Numbered from the stretch's first letter, positions 35,061 to 46,733 are shown. The stretch: 64,000 nucleotides of DNA from Sclerodactyla briareus (GCA_026419785.1 JAODTK010005922.1:372001-436000); one strand, 5' to 3'. A program made the numbers and translations. The notes: generated from the sequence alone by a model not told the origin.

Positions 35061-35695
35061 TCTCTGGGCCGTTTCATCGACCCTGCAATATGTTTAAGTT
35101 GGTTTTTTGTCTGTCATTTTTATATATATCACTTATAGGGGGATTTTCTCGACGACCGCATCGACACATAGGCAGTCAATAAACTGATAAGCATACACAC
35201 ACAAAAAAATCGATCGTGAACGTAGGCCTTCAGTTACGTGGGCCTATGCATCGGCAAGCGTAAGATTGTACGAACTGTGTACTGCCGATTTGTTGGAGCT
35301 GAATAACCGCTGAGTAAATATGCAGACTGGGGTTGGCCGGAAATGCGTCCCCCAGCCGCAAACTGATTAACGGCCTCCCTCTGAAATCGACAGCCTCAAC
35401 GATACAAGTAGATATATGCGTGTCATACAATCGGGTCAATGAAAATTGAGAAGAAAACACAGGTACCGTGCGACGCGCGCGGAAAGTTTTGGGTTTTTTA
35501 TTGTACTTAACATAGTGTTAAAAACTATCACCACAATAACCAACACTTTTTTCACAAGGGTTGATTGGGGAACGTGCCCTCCCATCTTTGAGATTTGTCG
35601 AATCCGACAAACTTGATTCTCGGTACAAGTAGATTCATGCGTGTCATATATAATCGGATAAAATTAAAATTGATGTCGACAACACAACCACAGCG

Positions 35696-35760
35696 CAGGG
35701 CGTAGCGAGGGTTTTTTTTGATTGGGGGGGGGGGGTGTGGTGGCGTTTTTGATTGCCGAC
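35696..35760. mobile_element. hAT-like left terminus
   Basis: CAGGGCGTAGCGAGGGTTTT followed by a G run has the same CAGGG(G)CGTAG start and G-run layout as the element at 12,492. The matching right end and target duplication were not found; candidates lie within the next 1.2 kb. Confidence 0.4.
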
Positions 35761-36676
35761 GGATCTGGCATGGTGACTAATATGGGGGCGGGCTAAGGGG
35801 AGGGGGGAAGGGTCCCCCCCCCTTTTGGAAATTTTTTGAATATTGAAAACGTCCTCAGATCAATCTGGTGCATCATTTCAAGTATATGTCGTTTTCATAT
35901 TACTAGATCCCGCTCACCCACGTAGCGCGGGTCGCGGGAACGTATATACTACTGGGCAGCTCGTGAGTATGAACCAGGCCATAATACCGACTGCGGCAAT
36001 TTGACAACTTCAATAGGGCAATTGATGAAATTTTCGGCCATTTATTTACAAATTTCAACCTCCTTCCACTTTGAATCAGATAAATCTCTACAAGATTTAA
36101 CTTATTCTGTTCCCAACGTTTGGTAGTTTCCTGCCCGAATTTTCGATCTGCAATACTGGGGGGGGGGGGTGCCCTCTTTCTCTCCGCCTTGTACCGCTAT
36201 GCTCTCGCATGATTTCCCGCCTGAAAACGACTTCCATTGTGAAGTTCCCCCCCCCCCCCCCCCCCCACCTGCTGGGAAAATTCTTCCTTTAGGTGATTGT
36301 TTTCAGCAAAATGGCCTGAATAAAATGTAATGTTCTCTGGAATATAGGACCAGGAACAAAACTGTCAAAGAACTGTCAAACTCACGAAAAATAAAATGTC
36401 CAACGCTAACGTCTTTATTTCCCCTTTTACCGAATTGCCGACCGACTTGGTCACTCGTCCAATCAAACCTGACGGCAACGGGCGGTCACATTATCTAATA
36501 TTTGCCGACGTGCTATTCTCTTGCTAACGCTGAATGGGCCAATTGGATGAAGGGCCAAAAGTCGAAATTGTCCGCTATGTAGTCTTGGCTTCCATTTTTC
36601 CTTTCTATTTTACTTTCCATTCCACTGTCTTCCCTTCCACTCCTTACTTTCCCTTTTTCCGTCCCCTTCCCCCTTG

Positions 36677-36770
36677 CTTCTTTTTCCTCCTCTCCTTTTT
36701 CCTCTTCTTTTCCTTTCCTCCTCTCCTCTCCTCTTTTCCTCTTCTTTTTCCTCTCCTCTTTCCTCCTTTT
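36677..36770. repeat. 94-bp pure pyrimidine tract
   Basis: Only C and T from 36,677 to 36,770, within a C/T-rich stretch from about 36,598. It is homopurine on the other strand and could form triplex or H-DNA. Long frames here (36,513-36,980 minus; 36,534-36,872 plus) are low-complexity by-products. Confidence 0.9.
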
Positions 36771-37599
36771 GCCGACAGGCCAAAAATTTTCCGACGGCGA
36801 CAAATTATTGGGGTTGTGACGCCCCCCCCCCCCCACACACACACCTCCCGCTCCTACGACGGCCCGGCGTGACATAAATTCGTATAAAAAAAAATAAAAT
36901 AAAAATAAAAAATTGATGTAGAAATCACAACGCACAGTCGCGCGAAGCGCGCGAAATTCTTGGGGTTTTTGATTTACCAAAGTGTTGGGAAGTGTTGAAA
37001 ACTACCGACCACACGGGACATTTTTTTCAGTTGGGGATTTGGGTGAAGCGTGCCCCCCCCCCCCATCTGCAAAGATTTGTTCGAACCCGCCAAACTTGAT
37101 TTTTGGTATTCATAGATCTCATGCGTGTGATTCCACCGGATTATAAAACTGACGAAGAAAAAAACATGCCACGCCGCGCGAAGAGTTAAATACTATCACC
37201 AAAACATTATTTTTTCCACTAGGATGTGACTGGGGGGCAACGTTCCCCCCCCCCCCATCTAACAAGATTTGTTCGAATCCGACTAAACTTGCTATATAGT
37301 ATACATATATGACACGCTCCACCACACCCCCTACGGAAATAAGTTCGTTAAAACATCGTTTCAACGATTCTATTTTTTCGGCCCAAAACCCATAGGGTGG
37401 CAACCGCACCCCTTGCCCCCCCCCCCCCCTGTGGCGCCGCCCTGCCATGGACCCTCGCCCCGCGTTCGGTTTTTGACAATAACCCATAAACATAGAGATC
37501 CCCTAATTGCCCAACACCGAAGCACCAACTCCATTAGAGTAAAGATCATCCTTAGCAAAAAAGGTCCCTTCTTTCCCCGAAAAAACATCTTGACAAATT

Positions 37600-38290
37600 T
37601 GGACACTCTCTTCGTCATACACCATCACTAACCACTTGATCAGACAAACTATATTAAGCCTACATCTCAATTCTCCTGACCAAGATCTCAAAACGCTCTG
37701 AGAGTCACTTCTAAGGTTGTCAGTCCCCCACCTCGAGAACCACTACCTTCTCGTTCTCCGTGAGCATATTAACGCTCTGACCGATGTCCTGTACCTTATA
37801 ACCATGTGAACAGACCACCATTCGCTTCGATCCTGCTAAACTTGCGACCAACATAACTGACAATGAATTCCCTTACTAGAAACACTTACCTCTAATGTTC
37901 GCCTCCCCCACATCCTTACGTCCATCCACCTTGCCACTAGTATAACCAACACCCCTGTGAGCATGCACGTCCCCAGTCCAGCTCAACCCCTTCCTCACAC
38001 CACACCAACAACCGGCAACACACTCTCCAACTGGGGCTCCCATCATCTTCTTGGTAACAAAAATGTATTGAAGAATTGCAACTGCACACGACTGGAATCG
38101 AACTCAACTATTAATATCGTAAAATGTTAACATTCTGGGAGTCACCTTCGACGCCCAATCTCGCACTGCATATCTACGTTTATTTATCTCTAAGACGAAT
38201 ATAAGCTATCCCAGGAGGTGGCAACAGCCTTTTACTCATACGTTTCTGTGCTCTAGGTTTGTTTGTCGACCAGAACCGATGGCTTATAAT
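37600..38290 (+). pseudogene. Possible LINE 3' portion
   Basis: The plus strand at about 38,118-38,160 reads VNILGVTFDAQSRTAYL in one frame; ILGVTFD is a frequent block after the RT catalytic motif in I/Jockey-type elements. Upstream 500 bp is C-rich and T-poor, compatible with such an element, but no other RT block could be read. Weakly supported. Confidence 0.3.
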
Positions 38291-38459
38291 GAAGAAGAGT
38301 GTCACGGTTGAGTGAGCTAATACGATGAAAAGCGAGGTCCAGAAGTTCGAATGGGTGTCCCCGCTTTAGAATAAGGTTTATGAGAGCAGTGGATTCCCGA
38401 ACGAAACGGTACATATACGCTGAAATCTAAGAATTTACTGTGGCCGGTGGATTCTTAAT

Positions 38460-38720
38460 GTGCATGGAGTGGAAACTCTTGTGGGAGGTAACAGTGGTAT
38501 TCAGGTTGTCAACGCTTTGAAAGAAATGAATAAAGTTTTCCTCACCATGTTTCCCGATAAGAAAAACGTCATCGATATTCCTAGTCTGAAAAGATGGTTT
38601 CAGCGGAGCACGTCAAGAGTGTTTTTCAAGATGGGTCATAAAAAGATGAGAGTGACATCCCGTACCCTTGATTTGCAGGCATCGTCTCTCATTGGAATCA
38701 ACTGTTATGTTTCAAGATGA
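38460..38720 (+). CDS. Unit frame J, C-terminal part, copy 2
   Basis: An 86-residue frame with GNSGIQVVNALKEMNKVF, MFPDKKNVIDIPSLKRWF and a basic end. Copy 1 (about 10,090-10,340) shows the same series (NKVFP, KKNVIDIPTLKRWFQR) in shifted frames. It was probably continuous with the copy-1 frame at 9,628-9,933. No family is recognised. Confidence 0.36.
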   Translation: MHGVETLVGGNSGIQVVNALKEMNKVFLTMFPDKKNVIDIPSLKRWFQRSTSRVFFKMGHKKMRVTSRTLDLQASSLIGINCYVSR

Positions 38721-38848
38721 AGTTGATTAACGAGGCAAATCGCTTCAAATTTGAGGCATCCTGCTTTCTCGGAGCAATTCTACAAGGTTTGACTCTCTAA
38801 TTGTGGGGGAATATTAATTTTGGTGAGAGAAGACGAGAACTTGTCTAA

Positions 38849-39193
38849 GTGCTTCTGCACCATGGTACGAGCGAGGAAAAGTCTATAAATGTGATATGCG
38901 TTCATGGGAAGGGGTCCATTTGGGTATCCGTGCTGTTGTTGGGGGGGTATGGAGAGGATGATGTGGACTTCAATGCCATCATTTTTGGCCCATTCAGCAA
39001 GTCCAATCCGCTGGGTGAGGTCATAAGACTGCCTGGCAATAGTTCAGTCTTATTAATTCGCGTGAAGGGGCAAAGAGAACGTACACTGAATTCATCTGGG
39101 CTCAATAGATGGGGAAGAACAGTTCACTACATTACCAGTGTCGTTATTACGATTACCCTTATCGGTGGCGATGGGATCGTTTCCTGTTGGTGA
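38849..39193 (+). CDS. Unit frame K, copy 2
   Basis: A 114-residue frame with alternating hydrophobic residues (WVSVLLLGGYGEDDVDF, FNAIIFGPFSKS, SVLLIRVKGQRERTLNSSG) and a hydrophobic C-terminus (YITSVVITITLIGGDG). The pattern suggests beta strands. The copy-1 equivalent is at 10,560-10,845 with KKASTLNSSGLTRWG. The minus strand is also open (38,902-39,105), so the strand is uncertain. It faces the minus-strand frame that ends near 10,929 in copy 1, a convergent arrangement. Function is unknown. Confidence 0.35.
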   Translation: MLLHHGTSEEKSINVICVHGKGSIWVSVLLLGGYGEDDVDFNAIIFGPFSKSNPLGEVIRLPGNSSVLLIRVKGQRERTLNSSGLNRWGRTVHYITSVVITITLIGGDGIVSCW

Positions 39194-39947
39194 GGCCGTC
39201 AGGGACTGGGTGGTTGAGGCCCTGCTCATTCAGATACCACAGTATAGTAGAGTGACCTGAAAGACTGCATTTCCCGTTTCCAATTCCAATTCTTTATTCC
39301 CAGTATGAATCTTACACAATTTATAAATAGGAATATACCAAACTTCTGATAAGAGGAATGACAGAGAATGTTAAGATTCAGATATTAAAATATCAAACAC
39401 TGGATAGGTTAATATAGTACACTGGAAAGACACAGCAAAGGTTTATAGAGCACTTGCTGGATGTGATTGAAAAGCCCTAAAAAAAAAGATTTGAAAACAA
39501 TCCTTAACGTTCAATCCTGAATCTCGGAGTTATTGCAGCATTCCCTCAAATTTTAGTTTGTTGTTGGGTTGTTCTCATTCTAGGATGGTATTCACTAGCC
39601 TTCGAATTCATCCTTAGCAGCAATGTTAACTTTAATTAGGGTTAAATTAGACCGAAAATTCTCCCACAGTATCTCAGAAACTCAATAACTTCTCTTATCT
39701 CTCAATTGGATGAGGTGATACCAGACTGGAACAGCATAAATACCTTTCCCATATCTGGGAAGAGAGGTGAGGAGCGATATACATGGTGTCGGTGGCAATG
39801 TATACCTTAGGCTAACAAACTTTGAGATATGATTTGAGTATGTCAGCTTGTTGTCAATAGAGAAAGTTACACAGGTCATTGATAAGACGATCGGCAGGAC
39901 TGTGTTGATTTGGCAGGACGGTGCCACGTTCGCGTCGGAAGGAGGAA

Positions 39948-40373
39948 TTATCCAGAAATGGTACTAATGACCCCGGCGTCAGAGGGAGTGACTGAACTCC
40001 TGTGTCCATGTAAGACCTGACAAAATCTATTCAGAGGTTTCTGTTTGCGAGAGTATGACATTGTTGATGGAAGAGAGAGGATTTTCACTGAAGCGATGAA
40101 TTCCTTCGCTTCCTGGATCTCTGTTGGAGCATACATGTCATTGAACCGAGTTTCCGGACGCTGCAAGAATTTGGGTATAAGATTCAGTTTTTTGCAATCC
40201 GTGACAAATATTGTCCGAGCAGTTTGCACAACATGATTGGTTTTGGGCGTCAATCGCGTGAATGGGCTGGCGTCAGGATGATGGCCAAAATACATACGCG
40301 TACGCGACTGGATACCATCGTTTGAAAAAAGACGAATACTGACACTGAGAGCTTCATATTGTTTGGGGGGCAA
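39948..40373 (-). CDS. Unit frame M (minus strand), copy 2
   Basis: A 141-residue frame, the longest minus-strand one in copy 2. It contains KKLNLIPKFLQRPETRFND, YAPTEIQEAKEFIASVKIL and FCQVLHGHRSS. Copy 1 (11,558-11,809) keeps KELNLIPN, NPFNDT and FCQVLLGHRSS. The plus strand also holds a 63-residue frame in copy 2 (40,045-40,236), so direction is not certain. It would lie upstream of frame L on the same strand. Function is unknown. Confidence 0.35.
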   Translation of the reverse strand: MPPKQYEALSVSIRLFSNDGIQSRTRMYFGHHPDASPFTRLTPKTNHVVQTARTIFVTDCKKLNLIPKFLQRPETRFNDMYAPTEIQEAKEFIASVKILSLPSTMSYSRKQKPLNRFCQVLHGHRSSVTPSDAGVISTISG

Positions 40374-40776
40374 TTGTTTCTATTTTCCGCTGAAGCCATC
40401 GGCGGGCGTCATCGATACATTCAATATGTTTTTTTTGTTTAACTGAATTTTTCGCTGTAGCATTTGCAGGGTTATTCATGAATCCATCAACGCAATCTGG
40501 AACAATTAAAAAAAAAAACTCCTGAGTTCCTCAACCTAAATTACGGTTCATTGTTGGACATCATTGTGAACATATTATTCAACTATCCAACCCCTGTTAA
40601 CTAGATCCAAAACGTCCTCTGTAGAAAATGTTCTCGACAAATAATTGATTCACGGAGGACGTTATTGACTTGAATACTCTTTGGGAAGTGTTAGGAGGTT
40701 GTCCCAGGAGTTGAGGCGATAAGGATGCGTGACACATGCCCGTAAAACTTAAAAATGTTCAAATAGGCTTGAAATA

Positions 40777-41028
40777 ATGGCTGACCTTGCATTATTATTA
40801 TTGCAGGTGTCACTGCTGCATCCAGATACTCGAATAATGTCATCATTTCTCTCTGTGTACCCCTCTCAATATCATCGAGGTGGCCAAGAATACTGCTGGT
40901 ACATGACCATGGGATCTCACTACTCTCTGTTGAATTTGGTCATCCCCTCAACTCATTTGGATCAGTTATTGTTACTGGGGTTTTCATTTATTGCTGCGCA
41001 GGTCCTGAAATTGAATATGCACGGCTAG
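40777..41028 (+). CDS. Unit frame N, copy 2
   Basis: An 83-residue frame: MADLALLLLQVSLLHPDTR, FLSVYPSQYHRGGQEYCW, then two hydrophobic patches (YSLLNLVIP; QLLLLGFSFIAAQVLKL). The same ATG and register hold in copy 1 for about 20 residues. Downstream the frame continues with stops to about 41,190. The hydrophobic N-terminus could be a signal peptide or membrane segment. Family unknown. Confidence 0.37.
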   Translation: MADLALLLLQVSLLHPDTRIMSSFLSVYPSQYHRGGQEYCWYMTMGSHYSLLNLVIPSTHLDQLLLLGFSFIAAQVLKLNMHG

Positions 41029-42676
41029 AAGTGGGTTAGAACGTATATACAGTCTCATTTTCAGAACTTGGGAGTTAATTACCTCTAATCCGTCATCGCT
41101 GTTAGATATGGCGAGCTAATTGTTGTCTGCTTGTCAATTGGCCAAGTTGTTTCTCTGATAACTAGCAATGGGTCATGGAGAGGGGTAACAGAGTGACTGT
41201 TGCATATATCATAACTGGGATTCCAACAGTGAATACCGCGATGAGCGACTGTATTCCGTATGTTGCTCGCCGGGTCGTTAGCACAATTTCAGAGGAATGA
41301 ATAGCCCTATTGTGATCTCACTATGTACGAAGTATCAAATTGGCATAGGATATAGCCGGGAGAATGCCATAATAACCATCTCCAATTTGAATGAATGACA
41401 AGGAAAACAGGGGCCCAGTAGAATTTCACCCACTGTGACCTACGAAGGTCACTTGAAGATGACGGTTGGTGTCACAAAGTGTCATAGAATGTTTCCACTG
41501 AATCAGATACGGTATCAGATACAGTATATCGTCACTAATGAAAGACAATGCACAAAATACTGTGGAGTGAAATGAATATAACGAAGATGTGAGACCAAAA
41601 AACAGACTATTATATTTATTTATTTTTGCTATCAGGACTTTAGAGAGCACGAAATGTAAATGAGTTATAATATGTCATCCAGTTCTGATGCACTTTAGAA
41701 TGGTTTTTTGCTGTGATGTCAGTGTTTCTACTAGTCAACGATATTACGAGGAGACGTTTTTTTTACACCAGGGAAGAACGAAAATATCAACGGGTTATTG
41801 CGGCATTGTATTATCAGTGCCGTTACCCCATTGGTAAATGATAGGAATTGACGTATTGGCGTGTAAGAGGTACACCCATCGATAATCAATTCAAATTTGG
41901 GACCGTGGCCCTGAATGTCGTGATTATAATGTCGAACATAATTATAGATGCGCCTCTTCTGATGTAATTCTTGTTCGTGTCTCGCTGCCACCCATTACGA
42001 TTTTTCTTTCGTTTGTATAAATGGTGTTAGCTTGCTTCTTTAGCGAATTCAGTTTCGTCGTGCAAGGTTATCAAACAATGTAATGTATGTTTTGCCTGGG
42101 AGGGAGGGAAATAGCAGAAAGCTGTCTTCATTATGTTACACGTAAGTTTTGTGTCATCAAAACATAGATAGGTGTTAATGCTTTGCAAGTATGGGATGCA
42201 GTATCATAGCTTATTTAGCTATTCCTGTCAAATATTTGGGTTCATGTCGTCATGGTGAACAGTAATAACAGCCTAGATTTCAATTTGAGTAACAATGGAT
42301 TGACAGTGAGCGAATTTGGAAATTTGTTTGTGAACTTGACAAGCCACATTTGACTAAAGCGCAGTGATCTTCATTACGTTTTATTGTAGACTAGTACACT
42401 TTATATTTTATTAATGTTCACCTGTAACTGCTAACTATCGTTTACTACAAGAACAATTGTGTCGTGTTAATTCTGGGGCTGTCTAATATCTTTTTCACTA
42501 CTTCAGAAGTGGCACATCTTGCAAGTGACTATAACAAAAATGTGATACTAATCGTGAGGCCAGTTTTGTAATAGGATGGCCCTCCCGGTTATCGATCCTG
42601 TCCACCGTTTAAGTCGGAACAGGACGCAGGGAGGGGGTCGGAGCACCGCGCCGAGCCGCGAGACGGCACATATATC

Positions 42677-42868
42677 ATGGGTGGGGCAGTGCTTCAGACA
42701 TGTTTGGGTGAGTCAAGCTTTCTCGGAGAAATCCGGGCGTTTAGAAGCATGAATATTGCACGTGAATTGTTACGCCTACGCCATAGACCGCATACAATAC
42801 GACTGTTAGTCAGAGAACAAAAATTGTTCAACATACGTAAAATCACGTTATACGCGTTCTGTCCATGA
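42677..42868 (+). CDS. Unit frame A, basic protein fragment, copy 3
   Basis: A 63-residue frame rich in Arg and Leu that ends in FCP-stop. The TGA stop lies inside ATGA, whose ATG opens the next frame at 42,865. The start is uncertain: the frame begins in a G-rich stretch and could extend upstream through frameshifts. Similar residues are found in copy 1 (1,142-1,402), and the 3' half in copy 2 (about 24,942-25,075). No domain is recognised. That this is a real gene is inferred from recurrence between copies and from the tight overlap; the copies are only about 10% diverged, so recurrence alone is weak evidence. Confidence 0.3.
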   Translation: MGGAVLQTCLGESSFLGEIRAFRSMNIARELLRLRHRPHTIRLLVREQKLFNIRKITLYAFCP

Positions 42869-43080
42869 CACAAGACACAAGAAAGGCCCAGGTAGACGAA
42901 CTTATAAATACCGTTGCAATGTCTTGTCGTTGGTGTCTTATTGTTGGTGTTATACAAGCTTGTTTGATTTTCATTTCGTGTGACCCCTCTGCGTATGTTT
43001 ACTTGGCCCTATATACTACGGAAGTCGACGAGCACTTTCCCAGCAATGAGCAGTTGGCTTATCACCCCGTATTTGCTTGA
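42865..43080 (+). CDS. Unit frame B, small protein with one hydrophobic segment, copy 3
   Basis: A 71-residue frame that starts at the ATG overlapping the stop of frame A. After a charged N-terminus (MTQDTRKAQVDEL) comes a hydrophobic stretch at about residues 23-39 (WCLIVGVIQACLIFISC), which could be a membrane anchor, then an acidic tail with TTEVDEHFPSNEQ. Copies 1 (start 1,302) and 2 (about 25,060) have the same start with small indels in the body. The family is not recognised. Beyond 43,080 the same frame stays fairly open to about 43,500 with isolated stops, so the original protein may have been longer. Confidence 0.33.
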   Translation: MTQDTRKAQVDELINTVAMSCRWCLIVGVIQACLIFISCDPSAYVYLALYTTEVDEHFPSNEQLAYHPVFA

Positions 43081-43979
43081 TTTAGGGGGTGAGCGGTTTT
43101 GGGTCTAGAAGTTTTGTCATCACCTGTGTGTTGTGTAGTTCATCCTGTTATACAGCTATGTGATATCTCAACATTGTATCTGTTTAAGATCCTGCTTGGA
43201 GAGAAAGTAATTGCTGAATAGACGTCAATTGATGTGGATGGGATTGTTGATGACATTTCTATCGAGACTATATGCTAAGTATATCAGCGACGAGCGGATG
43301 GCGTAACTATTATGGATCAATTATGTACTCATGCTCACACTCTCTCACTCTAGTTCCTTACAGGCGAGCGAGCTCTCCGAAATGGTGGGTATCATCTCTA
43401 CACATTTTAATTGAAATTGTATCATCTTGTTTTGCAGTATACATTACACCAATTTGCACCCCAAGGTTATTATAACAATCCTATCTGAATCGATGCATAC
43501 ACTCCATGCCAACGGGGGAGTAAGGTGTGAATGAATTAATTGATAGAGAAAGTAAGAGAATATTCAAAATATTTATAACTGATGTGAAACATAATCGTAT
43601 TTAGAAGAACGTGCCACATCAGACATTGTCAGCACTGCGGTATTGAGTTCGGTGCTATTAACGTCAGTCATTATTTGCTATAAAGAACACCTAGCTAAAT
43701 CGAGAAATTAAGATAAACAAACTGTTGAAATGCTACCCTTCCGTAATTTGATGTCAGGTTTCACGAACCTGTATTCTTCGATAGTATTATTCAATCAGGG
43801 AAGGGTAACATGTTACATCCGACTGAGAATGATACAGCTTTAATTAACCTCAATGATTCCATGACAATGCCATGGCTTTTCTTTTCAAAATCATTACCTA
43901 ATATTACTTTAACCTTGCGTTAAAAAAAAAAAAAACACTGAAGGATACATGGAACTTGAGTCCTCGTGGCAATTGTGAC

Positions 43980-44237
43980 TCAGTTCATTTCAATAGTCAT
44001 TCCTAGAAGTTCCTCGGCCCGGCATGGTTCATTGTTAAGATTTATTGTTACGGTAATTATCATAGGCTGCAATGAGATATGGAAGGTTACGTGAGCCGTG
44101 AGCTGAGTGCCGTCTTGTAGAATTACATAACAGTAGTCAGAATGGAGATACTGTTTTGAGCTATATCTGGGATTTCGCAGAATACAATTAGATCTCACAC
44201 CGATCAACAGCCGGTGTTGTTGTGACTTCAAGCACAC
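43980..44237 (-). CDS. Unit frame E (minus strand), copy 3
   Basis: An 85-residue frame. A similar frame in copy 2 (26,075-26,305) shares YSS-x-QY-x-H-x-DYC and ends with the same MIITVTINL block before the two diverge. The region is deleted in copy 1 (between about 2,345 and 2,440). In copy 2 a run of 21 A (+ strand, about 26,102-26,123) lies at the 3' side and gives a poly-Phe stretch, which is unlikely to be coding. Function is not recognised. Confidence 0.27.
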   Translation of the reverse strand: MCLKSQQHRLLIGVRSNCILRNPRYSSKQYLHSDYCYVILQDGTQLTAHVTFHISLQPMIITVTINLNNEPCRAEELLGMTIEMN

Positions 44238-46733
44238 TAATGAACCCTACAAGATACCGATCACCTTTTCCGAAGCTTAGTGGATAATGATGTCGGAATG
44301 GAAACCGAGTGATTTCGCGTCATAACGTAGTTATTCGAATGATAGTTTGCTCGCAACTAGTGTGTTGACTGACATAGTCTCTTCCGTAACATAGCTACTA
44401 GGATGTGAGACTGGTCGATGTTACATCGTGCTCCTAGTGGAGTGGCCAGACGGAAGATATCAATCATTCCATCCCTGTCAGAGGCTGGACACTGTTTAAA
44501 AAAGAACAGATTCGTGACAAATTAAAGGGAGCCTCACAAGGTATTCGATGATGGCCACCTGAGTATTGTTCCAGTAGATACTTTTCTAGTTATGCATTGA
44601 ATACCATTACATTTCCAATATAGAATACGTTGCGTTCAAGACCTCATCGATCGATCGATTGAAAATTTATCCTTGTCGAGTGCAACGCCCGCAAAGTTGA
44701 ACGATCAATCAAATATTTGTTTGGTTGAAATTTGTGTTCCTCAGTATACTTGTTATACGACTCATGATCAATCGCATTGATGCGGTGAGCAAAGATAAAA
44801 CCTTCTGGCATCTAAGGCTGGTTATACATGTTTCGTTCCAATATTGACGTTCGTAACTGAGCCCTTATCTGCACTTTCAAATAGACACATAATAAAATGA
44901 GTTCTAAATATAACCTGTTGCGAATGGGAGAAGATTACTCTATTCTATTGCGACTTCGACATATTATCCTTGGTTGACGGAGTCCCACTCCAGTGGGATG
45001 ACAAATGCCAGAGGTACTATCTACAGGGCACTGTTTCAAATAGTTCATATAACCTTCTGCTACCAATGTGACGAACGTAGGAATAATTCATTTGGTCAGC
45101 GTTCTCAGTATCTAAGTCGTAACTCGATTTTTTTTTTTTTATGAAAGGGCCAAGAAAACGACGAGGCCATAATGAATGCCTTTGCTGTCGTTTGTTCTCG
45201 TTTACATGTATCCCGAGCTTCATGGACTTCGATGTCGTTTGGCGCTTTAACTTCTATTCTAACCAAATAAACGCTTGTTCACTATTTCATCTTGGTTTAT
45301 TACGATGACGGTTTTGCAATTCTAGTTCTGACATTCATATACCTTCCTGTCATTTGTCGTGTTTTTTGGGGCCCTTGTTTTTTTCCCATCACAAATGCGG
45401 TTATGTCGCTCAAAGAGGTTAGTGTGATTGTTGCAGCTGGTGAACAAGCGGACGGTCTTTTGTTGGAACCCCGCGTCTCAGTGCAACTCACAACCGATAC
45501 TATATGACGTTGTAGTTCATACAAACGTTTTGGGTACCGTTATGACGATATTTTGCTGTAGGTTCATTACAAACGCAATCTTTCATATCCAGCGTTTTCC
45601 GACCACGATATTACCGTTTTTAATGTGATAACACAGAATGAGATGAGTTGATTATATTGTAAAGTTCGATGTGGGGTTATGTAGATTTCGGAGCAACCGG
45701 TACAATCTTCCAAGGGCAAAGACATGACCCTCATTCGCCGGGTTGTAAGACAAATATTCCACTCACGTGGCAATGCAGGCCTACCAATGCACCAATGCAG
45801 GCCTTGAACTCCCGAAATTACAGTAAGTGGTTCAACTTGGGACACAACGTACTAATCGTGAAACAGTCAATCGGGTACGAAGGCACGTCGAGAAATGGTA
45901 TCATTTAGCTGATTTTTTTTTTCATGACAACCTCCACGTTTCATTCTCACGTACTCCTTATTCGATGAAGAACACGATACACAAATGTGTCACAGAAGAG
46001 AACATCAATTCCTTTACAGAGGAAAAATCCTGTGCGACGAATAAAGTAAACTAGTCAAATGAGTTTTGTTATTTTAAAATCGCTTCCGTGATACATATTC
46101 TCATCTATTCAGGCAGTTATCTCGGATTGAAATAAAATATGTTGTGAATCGCGACTTTTCTCTTGAAAGAGTACGCCTTGTCAATCGCACTACTGTAGGG
46201 CCACAGCGGCAGCGATTGCGGATGTATATCATATATCCCCAAAATAATATAGGGAGTAATGTGCCTCTCATCTGTAGGATCAACAGTTGTTGCAAAAAGG
46301 TATAGATCGGAATAGGCGTCACCTGTAGGCCTAAAAATGTGAAACTCAGGAAAAATCGGCGCTCCGACTCAAACTCCGGGCTACCGGGCTACAAAATAGG
46401 CGATAGTGGTAGGTGCAGGCCTATTTGTCGCTATAAGTCATCAATCGCTAACCCACTCTCACTAAGAAGTGAATTTTGCTGGAAAAGGGATAGTGTAAAG
46501 CCCCAGTCGTCTTTGGAAAAGTTGGTAAACAAATTGCTGGCAAGTAACATTGTGTTGTATAGGCTGACGGACTCTAACATTTTTTTTTTTTTTATGAGAG
46601 GAAGGAAATGGCCCAAAATGTGTTCCGTTATATCTGTTCTAACACTACCTTTCAATGCATTAAAATGCATAGCCTGTGGGTGGGTCGGACCGTTCACTTG
46701 CATTATCGGCTCAAATGTAAATTTAGGAATGAC

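Larger units (their letters stand above)
35440..37330. repeat. Local repeat family with GCGCGCG and TTCGAATCCGAC blocks
   Basis: Three to four degenerate copies share GCGCGCGGAAA..TTTTGGGTTTTT, then GTGTTAAAAACTATCACCA-like sequence, a C run plus CATCT, and GATTTGTTCGAATCCGAC-AAACTTGAT (35,590, 37,070, 37,260). Spacing is irregular and long C or G runs lie inside (36,247-36,266; 36,820-36,835; 37,050-37,062; 37,243-37,255; 37,418-37,431). The GTTCGAATCC block resembles a pol III B box, but no tRNA fold is present. Confidence 0.6.
33148..38295. mobile_element. Composite 5.1-kb foreign block in copy 2
   Basis: Unit similarity stops at about 33,147 (copy 1 equivalent 9,586) and resumes at about 38,298 (copy 1 equivalent 9,767). 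The block replaces about 180 bp of the unit. It is a mosaic: an unrecognised 137-aa frame, a hAT-like relic, a repeated family with C runs, a 94-bp pyrimidine tract and a possible LINE tail. No terminal repeats or target duplication were found for the whole block. 33,610-34,900 contains no recognisable feature other than small frames (34,055-34,347). Confidence 0.6.
14521..41532 (+). repeat. Tandem unit, copy 2, interrupted by BEL/Pao and a 5.1-kb segment
   Basis: This copy spans 27.0 kb. Removing the BEL/Pao insertion with its duplication (about 9.4 kb) and the foreign block 33,148-38,295 (about 5.1 kb) leaves about 12.5 kb, which matches copy 1. It lacks about 150 bp near 24,900 that copies 1 and 3 hold. 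It has its own replaced segment at 27,690-28,205, and it keeps 29,400-30,210, where copy 1 has an RT fragment. It is the most informative copy because several frames are longest here. Confidence 0.9.

Noticed and set aside
36513..36980. 155-aa Lys/Glu-rich minus frame and its plus-strand shadow
   Set aside because: Low-complexity product of the pyrimidine tract.
37060..37290. tRNA gene from GTTCGAATCC
   Set aside because: No A box, anticodon stem or acceptor pairing around it; it is part of a repeated block.
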